From Fragilariopsis cylindrus CCMP1102 (taxonomy: Eukaryota; Bacillariophyta; Bacillariophyceae; Bacillariales; Bacillariaceae), in NCBI GenBank assembly GCA_900095095.1, contig FMBT01000218.1, positions 1-35,313 of the forward strand: DNA of 35,313 nt, given 5' to 3'. Both the position numbers and the translations under genes were made by a program. The notes under the pieces were generated by a model. That model was not told the DNA's origin. It saw nothing but the letters and a program-made list of their open reading frames with translations, and ran no database searches. Below are positions 9,661 through 18,990 of this stretch, piece after piece (position 1 is the stretch's first letter; every line of letters starts with the position of its first letter).

Positions 9661-10127
9661 TTGAAGTCATGGTAGGTTTGAGCAAAGATGAAGGGCAGGA
9701 GAGCTTCTTTGATACAAAACACTAGATGTATGTATGTATGTATGTATGTATGTATATATGCAAAGTTCAAAAGAGATGCTGTATTTCTGTATTTCACAAG
9801 AAAGAGAAAACAAAATATTATATTATTATTATTATCGAATATGTTGTTTGAAAATAGTGTTATGAAAGAAAAAAGTAGTTAAACAGTATTGTAGTCATGG
9901 TAGGTTTGAGCAAAGATGAAGGGCAGGAGAACTTCCTTTGATACAAAACACTAGATGTATGTATGTATGTATGTATGTATGTATGGTAGTATGTATGTAT
10001 GCAAAGTTCAAAAGAGATGCTGTATTTCTGTATTTCACAAGAAAGAGAAAACAAAATATTATAATATTATTATTATCGAATATGTTGTTTGAAAATAGTG
10101 TTATGAAAGAAAAAAGTAGTTAAACAG
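9661..10127. repeat. Two tandem near-identical ~230-bp repeats
   Basis: Unit 1 is about 9661-9886 and unit 2 about 9889-10127. Both run from a shared AGTCATGGTAGGTTTGAGC through an ATGT microsatellite (9728-9755 and 9957-9999) to GAAAAAAGTAGTTAAACAG. They differ mainly in the microsatellite length and a few single bases. The high identity implies a recent duplication. Unit 2 ends 21 bp before the retrotransposon. Confidence 0.85.
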
Positions 10128-10143
10128 CCGGACCTTTACTTAA

Positions 10144-10148
10144 GAAGG
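10144..10148. repeat. Target site duplication, left copy
   Basis: GAAGG directly before the 5' LTR; an identical copy follows the 3' LTR at 15485-15489. Confidence 0.9.
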
Positions 10149-10407
10149 TGTAGTAAACAGTCATCTGTGACTGATGACGTCACTAGAGATTGAGTACGGA
10201 GCACATCACCTCGCTCATGGTGACCGTTAAGCCGTTAGGGAACCATCCGTTAAGAGTAGACAAGATTAATAAGAGTAGGCAAGGTTAAGCGAGCTTGAAC
10301 AAGCGAGTCTTAACATACCGGTGTACTCTATAGAATAACATGTATTCACATACATGCTCACAATATAATATAAGCGAATTAACGAATATACTAACTAGTT
10401 TAGGACA
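10149..10407 (+). repeat. 5' LTR (259 bp)
   Basis: Starts TGTAGTAAACAG and ends TTAGGACA. It differs from the 3' LTR by a single missing base (GATTAATAAG here, GATTGAATAAG there). It carries a palindromic TGACGTCA at 10175-10182, an inverted repeat CATGTA...TACATG at 10339-10356 and an AT-rich TATAATATAA at 10364-10373 that could serve as TATA box. The Gag ATG lies 51 bp beyond the LTR. Confidence 0.93.
10175..10182. promoter_or_regulatory. Palindromic bZIP/CRE-type site in the 5' LTR
   Basis: TGACGTCA, the perfect CRE palindrome, repeated in the 3' LTR at 15251-15258. In diatoms TGACGT-type sites are known as CO2/cAMP-responsive elements bound by bZIP factors. Use by this LTR is inferred. 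Confidence 0.55.
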
Positions 10408-10458
10408 CAGTAATTACTACCTACTACAGGCTAGAAGGTAAACAAACAAACAAGAACG

Positions 10459-11397
10459 ATGAGCGCTAATCAATCAGTAATCAAATATGCAGAAGGGTTC
10501 AAGAAGGAAGACTTGATCCGATACAAGCTTAAAGCAATCAATCCTCAAGGACGGAGCGATGGATTTGAAAAGTGCGCATCCTTTGATAAAGGAGGCATTG
10601 AAGTTTTATTATATGTGCTTGAAGACTTTGCTATGGCAGTGAGTTCTTTGAATATCATTACAACAGTACAACACATTGAATTCTTCAAGAAGATCTTAGG
10701 ACATGGTCCATCGGAGAAGTTTAAGAGATTAAGATTAAAGAACCCCGACAAGTACACCGATTCTGTCGTTCAACAACTGAACGAGGCAGGAGAAGTGATA
10801 GGAGAGGTTGTGAATGAAGTTTCAGGGTTTAATACCCTGACGAACGACTTCATTAGATTGTACTGTACCAGTACGGATTCAAAAGGAGATTTAATTGAAT
10901 ATCTCAAGTCGGAGGAATGCAAAAAGCCTATGAAGGCATCGGTAGCAACCCATCAAGACCGAATGGAGGAATTGATGAGGTTCACTACAATGTTAGAAGG
11001 ATCCCGACCAAATCTGACAGAAGATGAACAGAAGTTAATTTTGTTTCGTTCCTTTCCAGAGGCATGGCAAATCAATTGGAATCGAACTCAAGTGACTGCA
11101 CAAGAAGCTACAGTAGAAAAGTTGATGCGGTACATGTGTTCCGAAAAAGAATATGCAGATAAGGAATGGAAGAAAAATCATAAAAAGAAAGAGAACGGCG
11201 AAAACAAAGGCTACCAAGGACGCAATGGTGGTGGTCGTGGACGCGGCTTCCAAGGAAGAGGGGTCGTGGACGCGGTCGTGAAGGAGGCCGTGGCGGTGGT
11301 CGTCAAGGTCGTGGAAACAGCGAAAGATGCAGGCAACATGAAGGAGCACATCTGTGGAAAGATTGTCCATCCAACTGGAAGAGCCCAGCAGGAATAG
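10459..11397 (+). CDS. Retrotransposon Gag-like protein (frame break near the C-terminus)
   Basis: From ATG 10459, 51 bp after the 5' LTR, about 268 codons read as a typical Gag: a helical capsid-like part (for example EDEQKLILFRSFPEAW) and then a basic, Gly/Arg-rich nucleocapsid (NGGGRGRGFQGRG). Near 11258-11263, in a G-run, the frame changes from 1 to 3, consistent with one missing G. Frame 1 then runs into a meaningless tail ending at 11397. Frame 3 continues the RGG-rich region, a zinc-knuckle remnant (HEGAHLWKDC) and a Pro-rich tail (YPPPPPPYYGSP) to a stop at 11745-11747. In the knuckle one of the expected Cys residues is absent, as if a codon had been lost. The protein would form the particle and bind the element RNA. 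Confidence 0.8.
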   Translation: MSANQSVIKYAEGFKKEDLIRYKLKAINPQGRSDGFEKCASFDKGGIEVLLYVLEDFAMAVSSLNIITTVQHIEFFKKILGHGPSEKFKRLRLKNPDKYTDSVVQQLNEAGEVIGEVVNEVSGFNTLTNDFIRLYCTSTDSKGDLIEYLKSEECKKPMKASVATHQDRMEELMRFTTMLEGSRPNLTEDEQKLILFRSFPEAWQINWNRTQVTAQEATVEKLMRYMCSEKEYADKEWKKNHKKKENGENKGYQGRNGGGRGRGFQGRGVVDAVVKEAVAVVVKVVETAKDAGNMKEHICGKIVHPTGRAQQE

Positions 11398-11716
11398 CAG
11401 CAGGGGCTGGAAAAGGCCGTGGTGGCGGACGCGACGGTGGCAGAGGTCGTGGTCGTGGTGGATATGACACGAATGGTCGTGGTGGATATGAATCGTATCA
11501 TGCTAATGGTTATCCACCACCGCCTCCACCATACTATGGAAGTCCAGTAAGTGCAGCAAGTTTACCACCAGTGCCCATGTATCAGTTGGTCCATCGAATC
11601 GCACTATTATTCACAACGGGGTGGAAGTTATCCACCGTCGGTAGCACCACGCACAGTCACAATGAAGTATACATGTGTTCGGACGGACGCTATTACAACG
11701 GTGAAATAAGGCTACA

Positions 11717-12334
11717 ACAGCAGCGCCCACAGCATCAAGTGATGTAAACAACAGCTGCAGTAAGCAGGCACAAGGAGTGCATAATGTTGATGTGAAGGCA
11801 GGCACAGTAATGAATTTACTGTCAGCCACGAATACAGACTCCTCATTGTTTGAGACAAGAGTCGATCCGTTGAATACGAATCAAAACCGAATCGAATCTA
11901 TGTATAGATGAGTGGATGAACCACAATGAAGTATATGCAGCAGTAGAAGCTGGTTTGAATAATGAAAAGATTTAGCACCAATCACAATACTGTGTTGTGA
12001 AACAATACAGGGCAATATTGTAATAGACCACTTGTCGTCCTAATGGACGGTGGAGTAGTGGAACCTACTGAATAGAAGAGTACTACCGGCAGGTGCATGT
12101 CCAAGTAGATCTGAAAGAAGACAAATAACACAACAGCATCAGGTTCATTTGATACGTCATTATCAGTCAATTGAGGAATGTAAAATTCCAGAGTTTAGCA
12201 ATGGAGAAGATTGGAATCATATCAAGCAGAATATTGATTCTCCCAACTGTCAATATGACATCATCTTAGGAAGGGACTTCCTTAGATTAGCAGGCATCTC
12301 ATGTCATGGGAAACAAATTCAATCAATGGATTGA
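11717..12334 (+). pseudogene. Retrotransposon protease region, broken
   Basis: Frame 2 is open from about 11717 to a TGA at 11909-11911 and encodes the linker between Gag and protease. Near 12035-12060 a segment reads PLVVLMDGG, resembling the D-T/S-G active site of retropepsins, followed by stops. The C-terminal half of the domain is clear at 12149-12334 (YDIILGRDFLRLAGI), the usual ILGRDFL helix of Ty3/Gypsy proteases. Several indels separate the pieces, so no intact enzyme can be read. Confidence 0.7.
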
Positions 12335-12639
12335 TCGACAGTACCAATGAAAACCCACATCACTATGATAATAGGATGTACCGAATTTAGAAACAATGAA
12401 CAATTAGATGAACTCTATGAATAAAACAATATTAGAAAGAAAGTATAAAAAGGTAACTCCAAAGAGTGTGCCGATGAACAACATCACATGTCATGTGAAG
12501 AAAGAATTAAGTTTGAAGCAATGCTAGAAAAGCACAAAAGTTATTTGATGGAAAATTAGGATATTATCCACATGAAAAACTTCATTTACAAATCAAACAG
12601 TACAAAGCCAGTCATAAAAAGCCATATCCCGTTCCTTCA

Positions 12640-13361
12640 CAAGACAGAGGTCTTCAAAAGGAATTGAAAATCTAGAAAGGATGGTGTACTACGTCGTTGT
12701 GGTATGACAGATGGGCTCACCACATTTATAATCCAAAAAGCAATAATACAGTAGATGGGTGAGTGATTTTCGTGAATTGAATAAACACTTAGAACGTCCA
12801 CAGTATCCGGTACCAAAATACAAGACATCATGTTAAAACAAGAGGTTACAGTCACTTTACAAAGATTGATCTGTCTATGATGTTTTATTGTTTTGAAATG
12901 GATGAAGGAGCAAGGAGCTCTGCACAATTACAACACCATTTGGAAATATCATACAATAGAGTACCAATGGGTATCAAAGTCTCGCCGGACTTTGCCCAAT
13001 CAATGATAAAGAAAATTTACATGGTCTAGATATAGATGCATATATGGATGATCTTGGCATATGGACAAAAGGTTCATTTGACGATCACTTCCAAATTGTT
13101 GATACAGTATTGGAAAGATTAGTAACAAATGGTATGAAATGTAACCCTTTAAAATGTAAATGGGGTGTGAAAGAAGCTCATTTCTTAGGTCATTATATGA
13201 CACCTGACGGTATCACTCCTATGAGAAACAAAATAGACGCAGTTCTAAAATTAGGACGTCCAACCGATAAGACACAAGTTAGGTCTTTATTGGCGCAGTT
13301 ACATTCTACAAGAGTATGTGGCCTCGTCGATCTCACATACTCGCACCGTTGCATGAATTAA
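12640..13361 (+). pseudogene. Retrotransposon reverse transcriptase domain, broken
   Basis: The fingers and palm can be followed in shifting frames. RWVSDFRELNKHLERPQYPV lies at about 12755-12820, and then, in another frame, FTKIDLSMMFYCFEMDEGA. The catalytic YMDD is in AYMDDLGIWTKGSFDDHF (from about 13038). The thumb-side segment GMKCNPLKCKWGVKEAHFLG with HYMTPDGI is open in frame 3 to 13361. These are the standard Ty3/Gypsy RT blocks. At least three frame changes occur between 12640 and 13044, many of which look like single-base losses. Confidence 0.85.
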
Positions 13362-13413
13362 CTGGTGATGTACCCTTTGTATGGGGACCTCGACAAGTCA
13401 AAGCGTATGATCT

Positions 13414-13841
13414 ATGAAAGCAATGATTGCTGCAGACGCAATGACAACTTATCCCGACTTAAATTTACCATTTGATATATATACAGATGCCAGTGACTAT
13501 CAACTTGGAGCTGCAATTATACAAAATGGTAAACCAATTGCATATTGGTCTAAGAAATTAACTGAATCACAGAAAAATTATAATACAACAGAGAAGGAAC
13601 TTCTGCAATTGTTATGTGTATAAAAGAGTATCATGATATACTTTATGGTGGTCGTTTGAATGTATTCACAGACCATAAAAATTTAACTTTCCATACACTT
13701 TCACCACCTCGTGTAATGAGATGGAAGCTTTTCTGGAAGATTATGATATTAACTTACAGTATGTTCCAGGAAAGTCAATGTTCTTGCAGATGCTTTTTCA
13801 AGGCTGCCTCGTATGGATGCACCCTCGCCGGGGAAGAATGA
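13414..13841 (+). pseudogene. Retrotransposon RNase H domain, broken
   Basis: Frame 1 from about 13414 gives [16 protein letters not shown] (the first catalytic Asp is in TDAS), [16 protein letters not shown] and [11 protein letters not shown] (catalytic Glu). A frame change at about 13620 leads in frame 3 to [20 protein letters not shown] with the catalytic Asp in FTDHKNLTF. This is the RNase H block that follows RT in Ty3/Gypsy elements. The chain changes frame again near 13740-13840. Confidence 0.85.
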
Positions 13842-14999
13842 GTTAAAAGGTAAACTTATTGACTGGAATAAGATAATAGTACCAACTGATGAACAAGATG
13901 TATTCTTTTCATATGATGAACAGGATAAAGATCCTCAAATACTACCAACAATATGTCGTAATGAAGACATTGAAATGATTGAACTATTCATGAATCTACC
14001 TACCTTACAGGAAATGAATTGCCCAACAACAGTGAACAATATACAACAACATCAAGCTGCGGACGCAGCGTTAGTACAAATATCATTAGCACAGCCTCAC
14101 ATCTACCCAATAAAGATAATAAATGGTCGACCATTGATATGCTATCGAGCTAATCATATGGTATTACAGAATGAATGGAAAATATATATACCACAATCAA
14201 TGATACATAATGTGATAAGATGGTATCATATGATATTAGGCCATTGTGGGTTTACAAAGTTTACGATACTATAAGAGCCAGATTTCATGCAGAAAGGCTA
14301 TCGATACTTTGTAGAGAGTATGTATGTCCAGAGAATTGCCACATGTACAAGCAACAAGGCAGAGGGTATGGCAAACTACCTCCTAGACATGCAAATATCG
14401 CACCGTGGAATGAAGTATGTATCGATCTAATCGGTCCATGGGAAATAGTAGTCAATGGAAATATATGTGTGTTCAAAGCATTAACATGCATCGATCCAGT
14501 GACAAACCTGATTGAGTTAATCAGAATACAAAAAAAACAATGGTTCATGTAGCAGAGCAATTCGAAAACTCATGGCTGTCAGATACCCAAGACCAAACAG
14601 ATGTGTACATGACAATGGTACAGAGTTTATGGATGGGAATTTGTAAGTGTCTTGCCAGATACGGAATACCGATGTATGTACTGCAGTGCGCAATCCACAA
14701 GCCAATGCAATATGTGAACGGATGCACCAGACAATTGGAGATATACTACGAGTAGTATTACATACTAATCCTCCGCAGAATGAGAATGATGCCAACCAAG
14801 TGATGGACAATGCTTGGCAACGTGTATGCATGCAATGAGATGTTCAGTCAGCGCACCGATTGGTACAACACCAGGCGCAATGGTGTATGGTCGTGATATG
14901 ATTATGGATGTACCCTTGATAGCAAATTTAGAAGCAATCCGTGCAGGACGTCAACAGATGATTGATGAGAATTTGATCAAACAAAACGAAGAAGAATAG
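13813..14999 (+). pseudogene. Retrotransposon integrase, broken
   Basis: A linker in frame 1 (13813-14274) leads to the HHCC zinc-binding part (WYHMILGHCG; CPENCHMYK in frame 3). The DDE core follows: first Asp at 14424 in DLIGPW (frame 3), second Asp at 14611 in HDNGTEF (frame 1), Glu at 14716 in NPQANAICERMHQTIG (frame 1). An in-frame TAA at 14644-14646 lies between the last two, and 34 codons separate them. Further frame changes occur near 14270, 14550 and 14830. All three catalytic residues survive although they cannot be read as one protein. Confidence 0.85.
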
Positions 15000-15214
15000 A
15001 ACACCACTTTAGAGTAGGGATAGAGTGATGCAAATCGTGTGGAATAAGACAAAGCTGTCAGAGAGATCCTCAGGACCATTCCAATCGTTGCAACTCACAC
15101 CAATGGAACCATAACAATACAACGAACACCAACAGTAACAGATACCCAATCGACAAGATGGTTTGCACCATACAAGGGGTTGGATTGAAGATAGCTTCAT
15201 GGAAGCTACATCTT

Positions 15215-15224
15215 AGTGGGAGAG
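15215..15224 (+). other. Polypurine tract of the retrotransposon
   Basis: AGTGGGAGAG immediately before the TG of the 3' LTR. Its position and purine content fit the plus-strand primer site for reverse transcription. Confidence 0.65.
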
Positions 15225-15484
15225 TGTAGTAAACAGTCATCTGTGACTGATGACGTCACTAGAGATTGAGTACGGAGCACATCACCTCGCTCATGGTGAC
15301 CGTTAAGCCGTTAGGGAACCATCCGTTAAGAGTAGACAAGATTGAATAAGAGTAGGCAAGGTTAAGCGAGCTTGAACAAGCGAGTCTTAACATACCGGTG
15401 TACTCTATAGAATAACATGTATTCACATACATGCTCACAATATAATATAAGCGAATTAACGAATATACTAACTAGTTTAGGACA
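15225..15484 (+). repeat. 3' LTR (260 bp)
   Basis: Same sequence as the 5' LTR except one extra base; starts TGTAGTAAACAG and ends TTAGGACA. It contains the TGACGTCA palindrome at 15251-15258 and the TATA-like stretch about 40 bp from its end. It points toward the DUF6824 gene that starts at 15977. Confidence 0.93.
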
Positions 15485-15489
15485 GAAGG
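15485..15489. repeat. Target site duplication, right copy
   Basis: GAAGG directly after the 3' LTR, identical to 10144-10148. Confidence 0.9.
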
Positions 15490-15976
15490 TTACAATAATT
15501 TGAATTGATTTTTTCGTTAAGTACTGGGTCACGGAACAAGGTAATTAACCCTAGCTATGTCCCAAGTGCTTTTGCTTACGTGTTGTACTGCAGCGATTTT
15601 CGGCGAAGCTGATCTATGCTACTGTACCACCTAAAGAATTTTCCATACAAGGAAGTACGCTAGTTGCGCCTCTGTGGTACTTCTAACAGCGCTACAGTAC
15701 TGTAGCCTACCTTCGTTACAGGTACGAGGAGTTGCAATCACACTGTAGGATGTGTAATTTATTTACTTACTTGTAGTGACATCTGTCGAACGTACTTCTT
15801 GAAGTAGCAAAAGCACAACAATACTCCAATACAAACATTCACCCCGTCCCAGATCAACAGCAGTAGACTAATTTCAAACGGGAACATTTCCACCACAGTA
15901 CGGTAGGGAGTGAACACACCTTTATCGATTTTTTATTTCATCTGATCGGCGAACGATAGCTTTTGAAGAAGAAAGA
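15490..15976 (+). promoter_or_regulatory. Upstream region of the DUF6824 gene
   Basis: No gene. A perfect 16-bp palindrome GCTACAGTACTGTAGC lies at 15691-15706 and TACTGTA at 15620-15626. The retroelement 3' LTR ends 492 bp before the ATG, so promoter sequence of this gene may begin within the element. Confidence 0.45.
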
Positions 15977-17719
15977 ATGGCGACTACGGATTCTACTGAC
16001 GACGGCAGTAATGTTGATGACTCGAAGAACCCCATTATTGATCCAAGAGAATCAGATGTCTTGTGTGGGAGAGGAGGTGCTGCACTGAGACATCCAGGAA
16101 ACCTAACGTATCGGAGACTAGTTAATTTAAACAAGGGACTTTACATAACATGCCTGAAAACAGAAAAACTTAAAATTAGTCGATCAATTGTAGCTGCCAT
16201 TCGAGAACAAAGAGGTCGATTTTTGGAACGAGATGCCACGGCGGGGGTATGGATTGATATTGGAGACAAAAAAGCAATTGAAAAGACGTCACAGGCTCTT
16301 CGTGAGGGTCAGCCCAAACTCAGAAAGAAAATGGTCGAATTGGGACAAATACCAGCAGAACAACTTGTTGCTGCAGATCATGTTGTGGATCCTGTGCAAC
16401 AACAGCAAGATTATGGAAATGGGATATACAATCCACGCCAACAACAAAATAATATGAATAATAATATGAATATGAATAATAACTTTGGTGGTGGATCGCA
16501 AGAGTTTCCAAATTCAAATCCTATAGGATATTTACAGCAGCAGCAGCTGGAGCTGGAGCAGCAGCAACGAAATCAGATAGCGATGATGAAGAGGAGAAGC
16601 CAGCAAGCGCAACATCAATTAAATAGCAGCTTTAATAACAGCAGCAGCAGCTTCAACAATAACAGCTTTTCAGAAATTCCCGCTCCTTTAAGAGCAACGA
16701 GTAATAGTACTATGAACGATTTCAATGAGGTATCAATGCTACAACGTCTAAGTCTAGCTCCTGCTACCAATAGTGCTAGGTCGATTCCTAGCTGGGCTCC
16801 TACTGTCAATAGTGTTAGGACGATTCCTAGCTGGACGCCAAGTATATCTTCCGTGGACTTCATGGATGGTCTAGGTTTAGACGAACAACTTCTTTCTACT
16901 GCTCGAAGCCATTCACATACTTCATTTAACCGAGGAAATACTTCCTACGGCGGGCCTAGTCCGTCCAACAACAGTGAAATTAATGTCCCTCAACAGATTG
17001 GTACCACCGGGGGACGGAATGATAACTTTTTTGCTCCTGACAGGATGGGATCATTAGATCCAGATGAACCAGAACCTCAACAGCAGAAGCAGCAGCAGCA
17101 GCAACGACAGACTTCAACTTCTGCTGGCGATCGTGGTCGTAGCGGTAGTAATGCAAATGGTCGACAACGGTCACCAGTTCCTCCAACTATTGACCAACGA
17201 CGGCGATTTTTCGCAAAAATGAAGTCTGAACGAACAGCTAATGGACTCTCGTCTCGGAGTATCACTGATGGTATGCCAGATATACATATGGTTGATAGTC
17301 AATTTTCGTTACTATCAAATCTCTCTGGACATGGTTCTAAACATCAGGGCGCATATACTATGGATATTAGCCTTCACCGTTCTAAGCATAATGGTGCCGC
17401 AAATACTATGGATATTAGCACTCACAAGGACAAGAATAAGGAGTCTATTGGCAGTGAATACATTGGAGTTGGAAGCCGACGATCGTTAATGTCCGGTTTA
17501 TCCACCGGTGTATCCAAGTTCAGTAGTGGGCACTCAGACATCAATAATGTGTTTTCTAATCACAATATGTCGAAGAAAATTGTCGGGGGGACCAACCATC
17601 AGAACGTATCGAGTCGATCACTTGCTATGAGTGAATTCAGTGGTATTGATGAAGAATTTGCAGAAGATGACTTTAATTATGAATTACCACCATCACGAAC
17701 TGCGTCACGAACTGGATAA
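15977..17719 (+). CDS. DUF6824 protein (diatom DVLCGRGG family)
   Basis: A 580-residue, apparently intronless protein. Residues about 22-115 form the DUF6824 domain known mainly from diatoms. It opens with DPRESDVLCGRGG (residues 22-34), continues through HPGNLTYRRLV, and ends with VWIDIGDKKAIEKTSQALRE and a basic helix GQPKLRKKMVELG. The rest is low complexity: Gln/Asn-rich tracts (about 140-235 and 365-380), Ser-rich tracts, and two short internal repeats. One repeat pair is SIPSWAPTVNS / TIPSWTPSISS (near 270-292) and the other is TMDISLHRSKHNGA / TMDISTHKDKN. The function of the domain is not established; abundance in diatoms and Gln-rich tails suggest a regulatory, possibly nuclear, role, which is inference. 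The ATG at 15977 is the first in frame and follows a purine-rich leader. Confidence 0.9.
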   Translation: MATTDSTDDGSNVDDSKNPIIDPRESDVLCGRGGAALRHPGNLTYRRLVNLNKGLYITCLKTEKLKISRSIVAAIREQRGRFLERDATAGVWIDIGDKKAIEKTSQALREGQPKLRKKMVELGQIPAEQLVAADHVVDPVQQQQDYGNGIYNPRQQQNNMNNNMNMNNNFGGGSQEFPNSNPIGYLQQQQLELEQQQRNQIAMMKRRSQQAQHQLNSSFNNSSSSFNNNSFSEIPAPLRATSNSTMNDFNEVSMLQRLSLAPATNSARSIPSWAPTVNSVRTIPSWTPSISSVDFMDGLGLDEQLLSTARSHSHTSFNRGNTSYGGPSPSNNSEINVPQQIGTTGGRNDNFFAPDRMGSLDPDEPEPQQQKQQQQQRQTSTSAGDRGRSGSNANGRQRSPVPPTIDQRRRFFAKMKSERTANGLSSRSITDGMPDIHMVDSQFSLLSNLSGHGSKHQGAYTMDISLHRSKHNGAANTMDISTHKDKNKESIGSEYIGVGSRRSLMSGLSTGVSKFSSGHSDINNVFSNHNMSKKIVGGTNHQNVSSRSLAMSEFSGIDEEFAEDDFNYELPPSRTASRTG

Positions 17720-18990
17720 GGCAGAGAGCGATAGTTTTGTATAAAATCCGAATGTGAATGGCGAGATTTGTACTATATATGTCACTCATAGGGAACGAAT
17801 GTGTGGTGGTGGGAACTGAAGATTTGATGTATGAAAAAAATGTATGATTGAATATTTTCACAAGAATTACTACTTCAAGTACAATGATCTCACAACAAAT
17901 AATATTATGTACCTTTAGCTTGTTTTAAAATATTGAATCTGGGGCTGTAACTAACGATTGAAAACGGTGTTATCTGAATTTGCGTGCGTAACTTTCTATC
18001 TAGTCGTAATAGATGCACAACTGTAGCTTTTATTTTGAAAGAGCGCAAAATAAACAATCGATGAGGATTATTTTAAACTCTTCGTATGCAAGTCGTCAGT
18101 AATGTCATCTGTTAATGCTGTGGAATTTAACGTAAGTTGAGTAGTCTTTAATTTTTGAGTTTAATTAATAGAATGAATCATAAGATTTTGGTGGACTAGT
18201 TTGTTTTCAATCACTAAGAAAAATGAGACGACCTAATACTCCCACAATGCAGAACGCAGAAGGGGTAGGTAAATCCAATCTGCCTTTTGAGGATAGATGC
18301 AGTACTAGTAGTCATAATAACTGTTATACAGTACTGTACGCATCTCTGTCTATGACTTAAATTGTAGAAACATAAATACAGCAGCTACATGTACAGATTA
18401 TCAATTAGTAGCTTTATAAAAATACCGGGAGCGCTACGGCCAGACGTCTATTAAATCGAATCGAGTCGAAAGAGTCGAATAAATACATCGTTAGGCTGTT
18501 TTATTAAGAAGCTGAAAAGAAGCTCCTGCGTACGACCACAAACCTACCGCCGTAGCCAACATAAACAACGATTAATGAAGAGGCTTTGAAAAGAAATTAG
18601 GCCATTTCTTTCATTTATTTTGGTATTACGCACATCAGGCATGAGAAAGGCGTGTCGCATATTCAAATTAATAGTAAATCTTGCATCCTTCGAAAATTGT
18701 AGAAGTAATACTTGCGGCCGATCAAATTTCAGACTTCATCTTGATACGAGGAAAGTGAAACGAATCTGATCACGTTAGAAAGCAAAGGTTAGCCAAATTG
18801 CAAAAATTGCGTATCAATTTTGTACATCCTTCGCCATCAGGAATACATTAGTGAAAAAATACTATAATCTCAACACGATTCCCTGAATTCTTTGGAGGTT
18901 TCATTCTTACTGAGTTGGGGTTGTTATCAATAAGTAATACGTATTCGATAATAGAAACAATACCAGGATAAAATATAACGCTTTGATACA
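17720..18990. other. Intergenic, no gene seen
   Basis: 3' flank of the DUF6824 gene and promoter of the next gene. It contains the palindrome TACAGTACTGTA at 18327-18338. No supported open frame or RNA gene. Confidence 0.5.

Larger units (their letters stand above)
10149..15484 (+). mobile_element. Ty3/Gypsy-type LTR retrotransposon, full length, coding region broken
   Basis: A 5,336-bp element bounded by direct LTRs of 259 and 260 bp with TG...CA ends and flanked by the 5-bp target duplication GAAGG. Internally the order is Gag, aspartic protease, reverse transcriptase, RNase H, integrase. This order, with integrase last, defines the Ty3/Gypsy class. Catalytic motifs are present (YMDD, TDAS, the integrase D,D,E residues) but lie in different reading frames because of many small indels and stops. 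A purine-rich tract precedes the 3' LTR. I could not match the bases after the 5' LTR to a particular tRNA primer. Confidence 0.93.

Noticed and set aside
9688..10123. Two tandem open frames (9688-9882 and 9938-10123) encoding nearly the same 60-residue peptide with KFKRDAVFLYFTRKRKQN
   Set aside because: They are a by-product of the tandem DNA duplication; each contains a translated ATGT microsatellite (MYVCMYVC), and nothing else suggests a protein.
10149..15484. Ty1/Copia assignment for the retrotransposon
   Set aside because: Integrase follows RNase H, and the RT and RNase H motifs (YMDD context, FTDHKNLTF) are of the Ty3/Gypsy type.
16289..17265. Several antisense open frames inside the DUF6824 gene
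   Set aside because: They are reverse readings of CAG/CAA/AAT repeats and Gln tracts, giving Leu/Cys/Tyr homopolymers.
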